DNA of 64,000 bases from Actinomycetota bacterium (GTDB lineage: Bacteria > Actinomycetota > Thermoleophilia > Miltoncostaeales > Miltoncostaeaceae), in assembly GCA_016870155.1 (NCBI GenBank), contig VGCE01000001.1:186001-250000 (forward strand), in the 5' to 3' direction. The notes under the pieces were generated by a model. That model worked only from the letters and a program-made list of their open reading frames with translations, did no database searches and had not been told where the DNA came from. Below, in pieces: positions 8,148-15,876 of this stretch (position 1 is its first letter; every line of letters starts with the position of its first letter). A program made the translations under genes and the position numbers.

Positions 8148-8699
8148 TCAGCGCCCGATCGCCTTCTTGGCCACCGACGACATCAGCACGAGGCCGATGC
8201 CGTCGAACAGGAACTGGATGCCGACCAGCAGGCCGATGGCCCATGCGGCAGAGCTGGGCCAGTCCGCGGCGATGAGGATGCCGAGGAGAATGGCGAGGAT
8301 GCCGCCGAAGGCCAGCAGCCCACGACCCCCGCCGCCCGTGTCGCCGATGGCGGCGACAACGCGCACCACGCCCATCACGATGAAGACGATGGCGATGACG
8401 GCCGTGAGGCCCACCGTGGCGTCGATGGGATTGAAGAGGATCCACAACCCGCCGATGAGCAGGAGGACCGACAGGATGATGCCGATTACCTTCCACCCGC
8501 CGGTCGCGCCACTGCCGATCGCGGCGAACAGCCAGGCCACCGCCAGGACGATGACGAGGATGCCGACGAGGATCGCGATGCTCACCGATGCCACCTGCGG
8601 CACGGCAATCGCGATGATGCCGATGATGATCGCGAGGATCCCGGCCCACATCATGCCGTTGGCAGACTGCCGAAGATCCTCAGTTGGTCCCGTTCCCAT
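8148..8699 (-). CDS. DUF308 (HdeD-like) membrane protein
   Basis: A 183-residue protein with about six hydrophobic segments, in three helical hairpins: MMWAGILAIIIGIIAIAVP, VSIAILVGILVIVLAVAW, then two pairs split by the polar stretch GDTGGGGRG. Short-loop repeats like these define the DUF308/HdeD family, whose E. coli member is linked to acid resistance but whose mechanism is unknown. The ATG at 8699 was preferred to longer alternatives because the upstream translation lacks membrane-protein character and AAGGAC lies about 10 bases upstream. It has its own transcription unit with a hairpin downstream. Confidence 0.85.
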   Translation of the reverse strand: MGTGPTEDLRQSANGMMWAGILAIIIGIIAIAVPQVASVSIAILVGILVIVLAVAWLFAAIGSGATGGWKVIGIILSVLLLIGGLWILFNPIDATVGLTAVIAIVFIVMGVVRVVAAIGDTGGGGRGLLAFGGILAILLGILIAADWPSSAAWAIGLLVGIQFLFDGIGLVLMSSVAKKAIGR

Positions 8700-8766
8700 G
8701 GGGCGGAGTCCTTCCGTTGTGGGCGATCTCACGGTGATCTTCGCAATCGCGCCGGGGGAGTCCTGC

Positions 8767-9555
8767 CTAGTGCTGGCAGGCCTCGCAGGCCCATGCACGG
8801 CGCCCCGCGATGTCCCAGCAGGCCACCGGCGACCCACAGGAACGGCACTCACGCTGGCGATAGACATACGTGCGCTCGCCACGGGGGATCTTCGACTTCG
8901 GCACGCCGGCGTCCTCGGCGGTCACGGTGACGATGCGCCCGGCGCGCTCACCATCAGCCAGCATGCGGCACACGGTGGCCCACAGGGCATCGAACTCATC
9001 GCGCGACAGTGACCGGCCCTCGCGCGCAGGGTGGATGCCCAGCACGTGAAGCGCCTCGGCGCGGTAGACGTTTCCCACGCCGGCCATCACCGACTGGTCC
9101 ATCACGAGGGCACCGATCTCCCGGCGGCTGCGCGAGATGCGCTGCCAGGCGCGGTCGGGGTCTGCGTCCGCCCGGAGCGGGTCGGGGCCCAGCCGGCCGA
9201 GCAGGCGGGCCTCATCATCGGAGTCGATCAGCCCGCACGCCGTGGGCCCGCGCAGGTCAATGGCAGCACCGGGCGCCACCAGACGCAAGCGGATCGCCCC
9301 GCGGGGTTCGGGGACGTGGCCCGTGTGCGTGAAGAAGCGTCCGAACAACCCGAGGTGGACATGCAGCAGCAGGTCGTCCTCGAACCGGTAGAAGAGGTGC
9401 TTCCCGTAGGCCTCGATGTCCTCGAGCAGCCTGCCGTCGAGCGCTCCGGCGCCATCCGAGAAGCGCCCCTGCGGCGATGTGGCTGCCAGGCGCTGGCCGG
9501 CGAGGACCTCCCGCTGCTTGCGCGCTGCCCGGTGGATGGTGTGGCCCTCGGGCAT
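8767..9555 (-). CDS. nei: Endonuclease VIII-like DNA glycosylase (Fpg/Nei family)
   Basis: A 262-residue base-excision repair enzyme. It begins with MPEGHTIHR, where Pro2 and Glu3 are the catalytic residues exposed after Met removal and His5 follows the actinobacterial Nei1/Nei2 type. It contains the helix-two-turn-helix region ALVMDQSVMAGVGNVYRAEAL and a C-terminal zinc finger with C-x2-C near CRSCGSP and C-x2-C near WACEACQ. It removes oxidised bases, chiefly pyrimidines, and nicks the abasic site. It is the last gene of a minus-strand set with a beta-lactamase-like protein and CtaG; one base separates it from the preceding gene. Confidence 0.93.
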   Translation of the reverse strand: MPEGHTIHRAARKQREVLAGQRLAATSPQGRFSDGAGALDGRLLEDIEAYGKHLFYRFEDDLLLHVHLGLFGRFFTHTGHVPEPRGAIRLRLVAPGAAIDLRGPTACGLIDSDDEARLLGRLGPDPLRADADPDRAWQRISRSRREIGALVMDQSVMAGVGNVYRAEALHVLGIHPAREGRSLSRDEFDALWATVCRMLADGERAGRIVTVTAEDAGVPKSKIPRGERTYVYRQRECRSCGSPVACWDIAGRRAWACEACQH

Positions 9556-9556
9556 G

Positions 9557-10744
9557 TCAGGTCCTCAGGGCGGCCCGCGCCACCTCGGCGCCGATCGCCC
9601 GCGCAGCGGCGAGGTCGGCCTGCCCGGCGCGCTGGGTGAGCACCACCATGATGATCGGGCCCCTGCGGGTGTACGCGATGGCCGCGCCGTGCTGCTCGTG
9701 CTTTCGCCACCCGTTCTTCTCGGCGATCGGGGTGCCGGGGGGCAGCCCGCCGGTGAACAGCGACGCGTTGGCCCCTACCTGGTCGGCCGTGAGCAGCAGG
9801 CCGAGGAGCATCCGGGCACGCAACGGGTCGATGCCCGTCTGCCGTCGCCCGGAGGGGGTGGGAACCGCGGCTGCCTGCAGGGAGAAGAGCATGCGTCCCA
9901 TGTCGCGCGCCGTGGTGTGGCGGTTGGACCACGTGGGCGCGCTCACCACGCCCCCGGCCGGGAGCCGCGGCTGCAGCTCGTCTTCGATCAGGTAGCAGCC
10001 GGGGTAGGTGCTCTGACGCGCCCCGAGGCGACGCAGTCCGTCGGCCGCCGCGGCATCGGGGCCCGACCCGCAGCCCGATCCCACTGCATCGACCAGGCGG
10101 TTGGCCGCCTTGTCGTCGCTTCGGCGCAGCGTCTGCACCACATCGGGCCACGCGGCGTCCGTCCACGGACGGCTACCCATGCGCATCACCGCGCCCGCGG
10201 CCAGGGGCAGCTTCACCAGGCTGGCGGCGGGGAACTGCGCATCTGCGTTCCACCCCGCGGCATGGCCATTCCAGAGCCTCTGCACCCAGATCGAGTTGAC
10301 GCCCGCGTGCGATGCGGCGATGCGGGCGAGGGCGGCCCCGAGAACCGGGTCGCGGCGCGATCCGGGCTTCGCCACCTGGCCGGATAGCGGGAGAAGGTAC
10401 ACACCCTCGCTGGCAACGCGCGCGACCACGCGGTCGCCCGGCCCCCGCATTACAACCGTGACTCCGCGCACGCCTACCGGCCCCGACACCCGGGCCCGGA
10501 CCATGCCCCCCGCGAGCGCGCCCGTGGAGAGCGCACCCCGGCTCGACACGGTGGCCTGAGTGGCCGATCCCGGTGCCACTGCGACCACCTGACCGAAGAA
10601 CGCCTCGCCGGACACCGGTCGCAGGGGGATCGGCGCCGACATGGCGCCCGGTGCCGCGAGGATGATGTGGGTGAATCCGGCCACGGCAGCTCCGATCGCG
10701 AAGGTGATGCCCGGGCGCCGGCGCACTGCGGCCCGGCTGCCCAT
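9557..10744 (-). CDS. Secreted beta-lactamase-like serine hydrolase
   Basis: A 395-residue protein with an N-terminal hydrophobic segment (signal peptide or anchor, about residues 13-33), a Thr/Val/Gly-rich beta region, and from about residue 150 a class A beta-lactamase/transpeptidase fold. Nucleophile motif S-x-x-K is SLVK, the S-D-N-like motif is SDD in RRSDDKAANRL, and the KTG equivalent is KNG in AEKNGW. The Glu166 equivalent of true class A enzymes is not evident. It could be a D,D-peptidase-like envelope enzyme rather than an antibiotic-resistance enzyme. Its ATG overlaps the ctaG stop by one base (TGATG), implying coupling. Confidence 0.8.
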   Translation of the reverse strand: MGSRAAVRRRPGITFAIGAAVAGFTHIILAAPGAMSAPIPLRPVSGEAFFGQVVAVAPGSATQATVSSRGALSTGALAGGMVRARVSGPVGVRGVTVVMRGPGDRVVARVASEGVYLLPLSGQVAKPGSRRDPVLGAALARIAASHAGVNSIWVQRLWNGHAAGWNADAQFPAASLVKLPLAAGAVMRMGSRPWTDAAWPDVVQTLRRSDDKAANRLVDAVGSGCGSGPDAAAADGLRRLGARQSTYPGCYLIEDELQPRLPAGGVVSAPTWSNRHTTARDMGRMLFSLQAAAVPTPSGRRQTGIDPLRARMLLGLLLTADQVGANASLFTGGLPPGTPIAEKNGWRKHEQHGAAIAYTRRGPIIMVVLTQRAGQADLAAARAIGAEVARAALRT

Positions 10745-11757
10745 CAGTCGAGCCCGGTGCGTGTGTGAACGGAAACGTTTTCGCGTGCTGCGAGCGCCAC
10801 CAACTCGCCGTCGAAGGTGGCGCGGCGAACCTCATCCTCCGGCACGCCGGCCTCCATCAACCGCTGCTCCAGGCCGCGCTCGGATGCGTGGCGGAAAAAC
10901 AATACGGCGATGGCGACGAACGTGATGGCGCAGTGGGCGAGGATCATCACGGTGCCGGCATTGGCCTGGTCCTGCAGGGCAGAGAAGCCGAACGCCGCTG
11001 CGCCCGCCTCGTGCGACGTGTAGAAGGGCGTGCCCGAGAACCAGTAGACGTTGGCAATGCCCACGCCCGCGAACCAGATGCCGATCATGTAGACGCACTT
11101 GGCACCGGTGCGGAACCACGCCGGGGGGTCGACGAAGCGATCGGTTACTGGTGCCCACATGATCACCCCGGCGCCGAACACCGCCGCCTGCTGCAGCACC
11201 CACACCCAGGGGCGCACCAGTACCTCGTGGTGGATGTCGGGCACCAGCCATGCGATGGTGCATGCGAGCCAGATCGCGAAGGCCACCAGGGGATGCAACA
11301 CCACGGCGAGTACCGGGCGACGTTGGCGGGTACCGCGCTGCGCCCGCGGGATCGCCAGCAGGATCAGCAGCGGCGCCAGGGCACCGATGAGCACGTGCTG
11401 CAGCATGTGCGCCGACAGGAGGCCGCCCTGCGCCACCACCGCCACGGGCGCGCACACCGACAGCACCAGCACCGCGGCGCCCGACCACAGGAATGCCGTG
11501 CGGCGTCCGGCCTCGTCGGCCGAGCCCTGCCACGAGGGAGACGTGCGGATTCCCAATGCAAGGGCCGCGATCAGCGCCAGCAGCAGCCCGGGTAGCACCC
11601 AGAGCGACCACCAGCTCTCCGACTGCACCCTGCCCAGTGCACCCTCATAGCCGCTCCAGAACTCGCTGGCACCGCCGGTGGCGCCCGCCACGACAATGGC
11701 GATGGCGACGATGGAGGCGCAGACCAGCGCGATGAGGATCCAGCGGGCCCGAGTCAC
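10744..11757 (-). CDS. ctaG: Cytochrome c oxidase assembly factor CtaG (caa3-type)
   Basis: A roughly 337-residue membrane protein with about eight hydrophobic segments and the caa3_CtaG family features: His-rich SAHMLQHVLIGALAPLL, PDIHHEVLV, and a TSHEAG stretch followed by DQANAG and the MILAHC helix. The family helps insert copper into the CuA/CuB sites of caa3 oxidase. The start was placed at GTG 11757, just before the first membrane helix (RWILIALVCASIVAIAIVV); a second GTG nine bases upstream is equally possible. It opens a three-gene minus-strand unit and diverges from the S4 gene with only 39 bases between starts. Confidence 0.88.
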   Translation of the reverse strand: MTRARWILIALVCASIVAIAIVVAGATGGASEFWSGYEGALGRVQSESWWSLWVLPGLLLALIAALALGIRTSPSWQGSADEAGRRTAFLWSGAAVLVLSVCAPVAVVAQGGLLSAHMLQHVLIGALAPLLILLAIPRAQRGTRQRRPVLAVVLHPLVAFAIWLACTIAWLVPDIHHEVLVRPWVWVLQQAAVFGAGVIMWAPVTDRFVDPPAWFRTGAKCVYMIGIWFAGVGIANVYWFSGTPFYTSHEAGAAAFGFSALQDQANAGTVMILAHCAITFVAIAVLFFRHASERGLEQRLMEAGVPEDEVRRATFDGELVALAARENVSVHTRTGLD

Positions 11758-11796
11758 TGACCGCACGCTATCGCGCCCATGCCGTAACGTCAGCGC

Positions 11797-12009
11797 GTGC
11801 GTGAGGTCCAGATCACCGGGAACATGATCCGGCTCGGCCAATTGCTCAAGCTGGCGGGGCTTGCGTCGGGTGGTGGCGACGTGAAGGCGATCCTCGCCGA
11901 TGGGGTCGTGGTGAACGGCGAGCCCGAGCAGCGTCGCGGCCGCCAGCTCCACGACGGCGACGTGATTCATGCGGCCGGAGATCAACTCAGGGTCACAGCG
12001 CGCACCTGA
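11797..12009 (+). CDS. S4-domain RNA-binding protein (YbcJ/YaaA-like)
   Basis: A 70-residue protein that is almost entirely one S4 RNA-binding domain: IRLGQLLKLAGLASGGG, then AILADGVVVNGE and LHDGDVI. This layout matches the small YbcJ/YaaA family, which binds structured RNA; in some bacteria a relative (RqcP) works in ribosome quality control. The start is a GTG 39 bases from the divergent ctaG start, with no strong ribosome binding site, so a leaderless transcript is possible. Confidence 0.85.
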   Translation: MREVQITGNMIRLGQLLKLAGLASGGGDVKAILADGVVVNGEPEQRRGRQLHDGDVIHAAGDQLRVTART

Positions 12010-12059
12010 CCGGGACGAACGGCCTGCCGCGCGACGCCGCGCGGTGGGAGAATACGGCT

Positions 12060-13196
12060 GTGGCGGATATCGGGCACACGGCGATCGGCGCGTGGAGCGG
12101 TGGCAGGGTGATGCACTACGGCGAGCCGCTCGACGACGCCCGGCTCCAGGCCCTGCTTCGACCCGGCGACGACATCTGCACGGTGGTGACGGCGGACGTC
12201 TATGCCGAGGGCGAGGCCGACCGCATCGTGGGCCGCGCGGTGCAGGGGCTGCCGCGCGATTCGTACTGCATCGCGTCGGCGATCGGCCACGACTTCGTCA
12301 ACGGCGTGCGCCAGGGGTCGAGCGGGTTCCCGCGCTTCACCAACCCCGCGCTGCGCGGCGAGGACCAGTACCGCGCTTACCTGTTCGGCGCGCTCGAGGC
12401 CAGCCTCGAGCGGCTGGGCACCGATCACGTGGACCTCGTGATGCTGCACAACCCCGATCGCGTCGGCTACACGAACGAGACGGTGTGGCGGGCGATGGCC
12501 GACCTGCGCGCGGAGGGGCTCGCCCGCATGATCGGCGTCGCGCCCGGTCCCGCCAACGGCTTCACGCTCGACCTGATCGGCTGCGTCGAGGTGTACGGCG
12601 ACGAGATGGACTGGGCCATGGTCATCCTCAATCCGTTCGAGCCGTGGCCCGGCATGATGGCCCTCCCGGCACTCGCGCAGAAGCAGGTGAAGGTGCTGGC
12701 CCGGGTGGTGGACTACGGCGGCATCTTCCACGGCGACCTGCCCGATGAGGACGCCCTGGTGGAGGGTGATCACCGCAAGTACCGGCCGGCCGGATGGGTG
12801 GCCTCGGGACGCGAGCGGCTCGCGCAGATCTCGCCGATCGCGGAGCGGCACGGCCTGACCCCGCTGCAGCTGGCGGCCCAGTGGACCCTCGCGCAGCAGG
12901 GCGTCTGCAGCGTGGTGCCCACCTTCATCCAGGAGGCGGGGGAGGGGCACAAGACGGTGGAGGAGCAGCGCAGGGAACTGGCCAGCACGCCCACCGAGAT
13001 CGTGCTCTCGCCCGAGGACATCGCCGAGATCAACCGGCTCGGCGACAACCGTGGCTGCATGGTGCTGAAGGGCGGCACGCCCGCGCACGTGGGCGAGCCG
13101 ATGCCTGATTCGTGGCCCATGGCGCCGGACCTCGAGGACGTCGCGACGCGCTGGGGCATCGCGCCCGACCGCGACCTGGTGAAGACCGCGGACTGA
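12060..13196 (+). CDS. Aldo/keto reductase-fold protein with altered active site
   Basis: A 378-residue protein with the TIM-barrel layout of aldo/keto reductases: TADVYAEGEADRIVGRA, the SLERLGTDHVDLVMLHNPD segment and a late QLAAQWTLAQQGVCSVVP strand-helix. The catalytic tetrad looks incomplete. Tyr (DVY) and His (MLHNP) are there, but the Asp five residues before the Tyr is Val, and the Lys usually found in a VATK-like strand reads IASAIG. NADPH-dependent reduction is therefore uncertain. GTG start with GGGAG about 12 bases upstream. The gene stands 53 bases before a multicopper oxidase, possibly cotranscribed. Confidence 0.75.
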   Translation: MADIGHTAIGAWSGGRVMHYGEPLDDARLQALLRPGDDICTVVTADVYAEGEADRIVGRAVQGLPRDSYCIASAIGHDFVNGVRQGSSGFPRFTNPALRGEDQYRAYLFGALEASLERLGTDHVDLVMLHNPDRVGYTNETVWRAMADLRAEGLARMIGVAPGPANGFTLDLIGCVEVYGDEMDWAMVILNPFEPWPGMMALPALAQKQVKVLARVVDYGGIFHGDLPDEDALVEGDHRKYRPAGWVASGRERLAQISPIAERHGLTPLQLAAQWTLAQQGVCSVVPTFIQEAGEGHKTVEEQRRELASTPTEIVLSPEDIAEINRLGDNRGCMVLKGGTPAHVGEPMPDSWPMAPDLEDVATRWGIAPDRDLVKTAD

Positions 13197-13248
13197 CGTC
13201 GCGGCCGAAGATGTATTTTCCCGGTGTTTCCCGACCCGGGAGTTTCCG

Positions 13249-14709
13249 ATGCCCAGGCCCCCGATGAAGAAGCGTGCGATGGCGGCGATGGTGATCGTTC
13301 CCGCCGTGGCGGCGGGAACCCTCGCCGTGGGCCTGTCGGTGGCGGACTCGCAGGGCGGGCTCGGCGGAGAGCCCATCACGGGCCAGCCGCTCGTGGAGCC
13401 CCCGGTTCTGAGGTCGCGTGACGGCCGCCTGGCGGTCACGTTCGACGCGCGCAACTCCATCGTGAGCATCGGCGGACGCAAGGTGGGCACCTCGGCCTAC
13501 AACTCGATGGCCCCCGGCCCCACGCTCGAGGTATTCCGCGGGGACTACCTGCAGATCACGAACAAGAACGACCTCCCCGCGCAGCCCACCAACCTGCACA
13601 CGCACGGCCTGCACGTGTCGCCCAAGAAGCAGGGCGACAACGTGTTCGTGAACACGCCGAGCGGCGCCACGTTCACCCACAAGTACGACATCCCCGAGGA
13701 TCACATCCCGGGTGAGTACTGGTACCACCCGCACCGCCACATGTTCGTGAACCAGCAGGTGGGCGCGGGCATGGCCGGCATGATCGACGTGCGCGCGAAC
13801 ACCCCCGAGGAGCGCGAACTCGACCGCTACCGCACCCGCCTCATGGTGTTCCAGCAGTTCCAGGTGGACAACGGGCAGGTGGTGGGGGGCCAGAAGTCCA
13901 CGGCGCCCACCTACACCTACGTGAACGGCCAGCTCAAGCCCATGGCGTCGCTGCGCCCCGGCGAGATCCAGCGCTGGCGGCTGGCCAACCTGCAAGCCGG
14001 TTCCTTCATCCGCCTCGCGGTGCCCACGGGCATGAAGGCCTGGCTCATCTCCACCGACGGCAACCCCACCAGCCGGCCCATCCCGGTGGGCGACATGCTC
14101 ATCCCGCCCGCCGGCCGCCGCACCATCCTGGTGCGGGCGCAGTCGGCAGGCGACCTCACGGTGCAGAACATCCCGTGGGGCGCGGGCTTCCAGGCCGTGC
14201 CGCAGCAGGACCTGTTCACCGCGCGCGTGGGCGGCACGCCCGTGGTGGGCGCGCAGTTGCCCGCGCTGCGGACGGTGATGCCCGACCTGCGCGGGGAGCC
14301 CGTGCACAACAGCCGCACGGTGCAGTTCTCGATGGGCACCCCGATGCCGGGAAGCACGGCGCCGAACTTCGTGATCAATGGGATGAACTACGACCAGTGG
14401 GGCAACAAGAACCTTGCGGCGATGAAGCTGAACACGGTGGAGGAGTGGACCCTCACCAACACCACCGACGAGTACCACCCGTTCCACATCCACATCCAGC
14501 CGTTCCAGGTGGTTTCGATCAACGGCCAGCCGGTGAGCGGGGTGGACTACCGCGACACCGTGCCGATCCCGCCGATGGTGAACGGCGTGCCCGGCAAGGT
14601 GGTGATCCGCCAGAAGTACACCGACTTCACCGGCCGGTTCGTGGTCCACTGCCACATCCTCTTCCACGAGGACAACGGCATGATGGCCCCCGTGCAGGTG
14701 GTGAAGTAG
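13249..14709 (+). CDS. Multicopper oxidase
   Basis: A 486-residue exported protein: charged N-terminus and hydrophobic stretch (about residues 10-30) as signal, then three cupredoxin domains. All four copper-ligand blocks are visible: NLHTHGLH, YWYHPHRH, HPFHIHIQPF and HCHILFHEDNGMM, the last holding the type 1 Cys and the axial Met. It should oxidise a phenolic, metal (Cu+, Mn2+) or similar substrate outside the membrane and reduce oxygen to water. Substrate cannot be told; no Met-rich insert typical of CueO is seen. GGGAG precedes the ATG. A short inverted repeat (CGCCCT...AGGGCG) follows the stop. Confidence 0.93.
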   Translation: MPRPPMKKRAMAAMVIVPAVAAGTLAVGLSVADSQGGLGGEPITGQPLVEPPVLRSRDGRLAVTFDARNSIVSIGGRKVGTSAYNSMAPGPTLEVFRGDYLQITNKNDLPAQPTNLHTHGLHVSPKKQGDNVFVNTPSGATFTHKYDIPEDHIPGEYWYHPHRHMFVNQQVGAGMAGMIDVRANTPEERELDRYRTRLMVFQQFQVDNGQVVGGQKSTAPTYTYVNGQLKPMASLRPGEIQRWRLANLQAGSFIRLAVPTGMKAWLISTDGNPTSRPIPVGDMLIPPAGRRTILVRAQSAGDLTVQNIPWGAGFQAVPQQDLFTARVGGTPVVGAQLPALRTVMPDLRGEPVHNSRTVQFSMGTPMPGSTAPNFVINGMNYDQWGNKNLAAMKLNTVEEWTLTNTTDEYHPFHIHIQPFQVVSINGQPVSGVDYRDTVPIPPMVNGVPGKVVIRQKYTDFTGRFVVHCHILFHEDNGMMAPVQVVK

Positions 14710-14713
14710 CGCC

Positions 14714-14974
14714 CTAGAACGAGGGCGGCACCTCGTAGCGGCCCGGCGACAGGCTCCGCCAGCTCGCTGACCACCTCGGGGAACCAGTGGTCCTCGGCGA
14801 AGGCAGACAGTGTTTGTCGCGGCGCGGAGCGCAGCCGCCCCCCGACTTCAAGAGCTGAATCTCAGCCTGAGTTGCCTTGGCGTCTCCGAGGCGGTCGAAG
14901 GTCTTGGAGCGATGTTGACCGCCTTGGAGCCAGCGCACTCGCCACTTGTTTGGGCCACGCCGTTCGGTGCTCAT
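14714..14974 (-). pseudogene. Tyrosine recombinase (phage-type integrase) N-terminal remnant
   Basis: From ATG 14974 the minus strand encodes MSTERRGPNKWRVRWL, then a GGQHRSKTFDRLGDAKATQAEI stretch broken by no stop; this is the Arm-type (AP2-like) DNA-binding domain at the start of many actinophage integrases. After about 45 residues the frame loses sense, while the neighbouring frame around 14740-14810 reads AFAEDHWFPEVVSELAEP, like the start of a core-binding domain, so a frameshift is likely. The catalytic domain is missing; the remnant stops at the multicopper oxidase 3' end. It reads away from tRNA-Thr at 15310-15382, consistent with an old tRNA-targeted element. Confidence 0.7.
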
Positions 14975-15174
14975 CGCGCTTGGGCAACCTCGGGGTAAGT
15001 GCGGTTTCCCCAAGACGCGTATAACGCCCATAGCGTCGGAAACAACAATGCTCCCTAAGCGGGAGCTTTTGAAGGGAATGTTCTGAGGTAGTCGATCACC
15101 CCATGGGCACCTCGGATAAGCGGGTAGCAGGGGACCGGCGACGGCCCCTGCGCGCATCTCGTTCTGTACACGCG

Positions 15175-15198
15175 AAAAGGGCTCCAGATGGAGCCCTT
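15175..15198 (-). terminator. Rho-independent terminator downstream of tRNA-Thr
   Basis: A perfect 9-bp stem AAGGGCTCC / GGAGCCCTT (15177-15185 and 15190-15198) with an AGAT loop. On the minus strand the stem runs into TTTT followed by CGCG, as expected for a terminator of minus-strand transcription. It lies about 110 bases past the tRNA-Thr 3' end and ahead of the integrase remnant. Confidence 0.75.
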
Positions 15199-15309
15199 CG
15201 TCGTTCCCGGGTGCAGATGCATGCGCCCGCAAGTATGAACGGGGGGCGAAAACCCCTTGAGACCGTCCTTGAGGCCCTACTTCAGAGCCAACTGCAGAAC
15301 TATCCCGAG

Positions 15310-15382
15310 AGCCGACGAGCGGATTCGAACCGCTGACCCCTTCATTACGAGTGAAGTGCTCTACCAGCTGAGCTACGTCGGC
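15310..15382 (-). tRNA. tRNA-Thr (anticodon CGU)
   Basis: The minus strand folds as a full cloverleaf: acceptor GCCGACG / CGTCGGC, D-arm GCTCAGCTGGTAGAGC, anticodon stem CTTCA / TGAAG with loop CTCGTAA (anticodon CGT), and T-loop GGTTCGAATCC. The discriminator is U and CCA is not encoded. It decodes ACG. It is the probable attachment target of the neighbouring integrase remnant. Confidence 0.96.
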
Positions 15383-15419
15383 AAGGCGAGCGGCACTCTA
15401 GTGCAAAGCCGGCGGCTGC

Positions 15420-15872
15420 CTAGCCGTCCGCCCGCACCACGAAGCGCTCGGCCTTGAGGCGCGAGAGCCGGAAGCCGTGGCCGTCGTCGCTGCGGCACTC
15501 GAGGGCCGTCACCCGGCTCGTGCAGGTGAAGGGGCCCCGCTCCCACGTGACCCCGTACTTGATCGTGCGGATGCCCTTGCCGCCCGGCGGGGGAAGCGCC
15601 GTATCACCATGGCAGGTCCAGCGCGCGCGGCCCGTCTCGCTGAGCGAGAGCGAATCGCCGTATTTAAGCGGGCAATTGGCGGGCTTCTTCGGGCGGGAGT
15701 AGGTGAAGGTGCGGATGTCGCACCTCAGCACGGTCACGCCCTCGGTGTCCGACGCGATGCAGCCGATGTTGCGCGTGGGGGTGGTGAACTGCTCGACGGT
15801 GCCCGCCATGGCCGTGCCCGCGAGGGCCAGCGATACCACGAGTAAGGCCGGGGCGAGGTACCTCAAGCGCAT
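15420..15872 (-). CDS. Secreted DUF6636-like protein
   Basis: A 150-residue protein with a clean signal peptide (MRLRYLAPALLVVSLALAG, cleavage near AMA-GT). The mature part follows the DUF6636 pattern: TPTRNIGCIAS, TVLRCDIR, YGDSLSLSETGRARWTCHGD, TWERGPFTCTSR and GHGFRLSR, with six cysteines likely paired outside the cell. The family is abundant in actinobacteria and has no known function. It sits four bases after the holB stop on the same strand, so it may be the last gene of the tmk-holB transcript. Confidence 0.83.
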   Translation of the reverse strand: MRLRYLAPALLVVSLALAGTAMAGTVEQFTTPTRNIGCIASDTEGVTVLRCDIRTFTYSRPKKPANCPLKYGDSLSLSETGRARWTCHGDTALPPPGGKGIRTIKYGVTWERGPFTCTSRVTALECRSDDGHGFRLSRLKAERFVVRADG

Positions 15873-15876
15873 GCCG

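Noticed and set aside
9557-10744. Antibiotic-resistance beta-lactamase
   Set aside because: The Glu166 equivalent is not evident and the KTG motif is KNG; an envelope serine hydrolase is a safer call.
13030-14667. A 545-codon open frame on the minus strand opposite the multicopper oxidase
   Set aside because: Antisense shadow with His/Val/Arg-rich composition; the plus strand encodes a complete oxidase with all copper ligands.
14714-15310. Active prophage or integrative element next to tRNA-Thr
   Set aside because: Only an integrase N-terminal fragment with a frameshift remains; no second att copy or other phage gene was seen.
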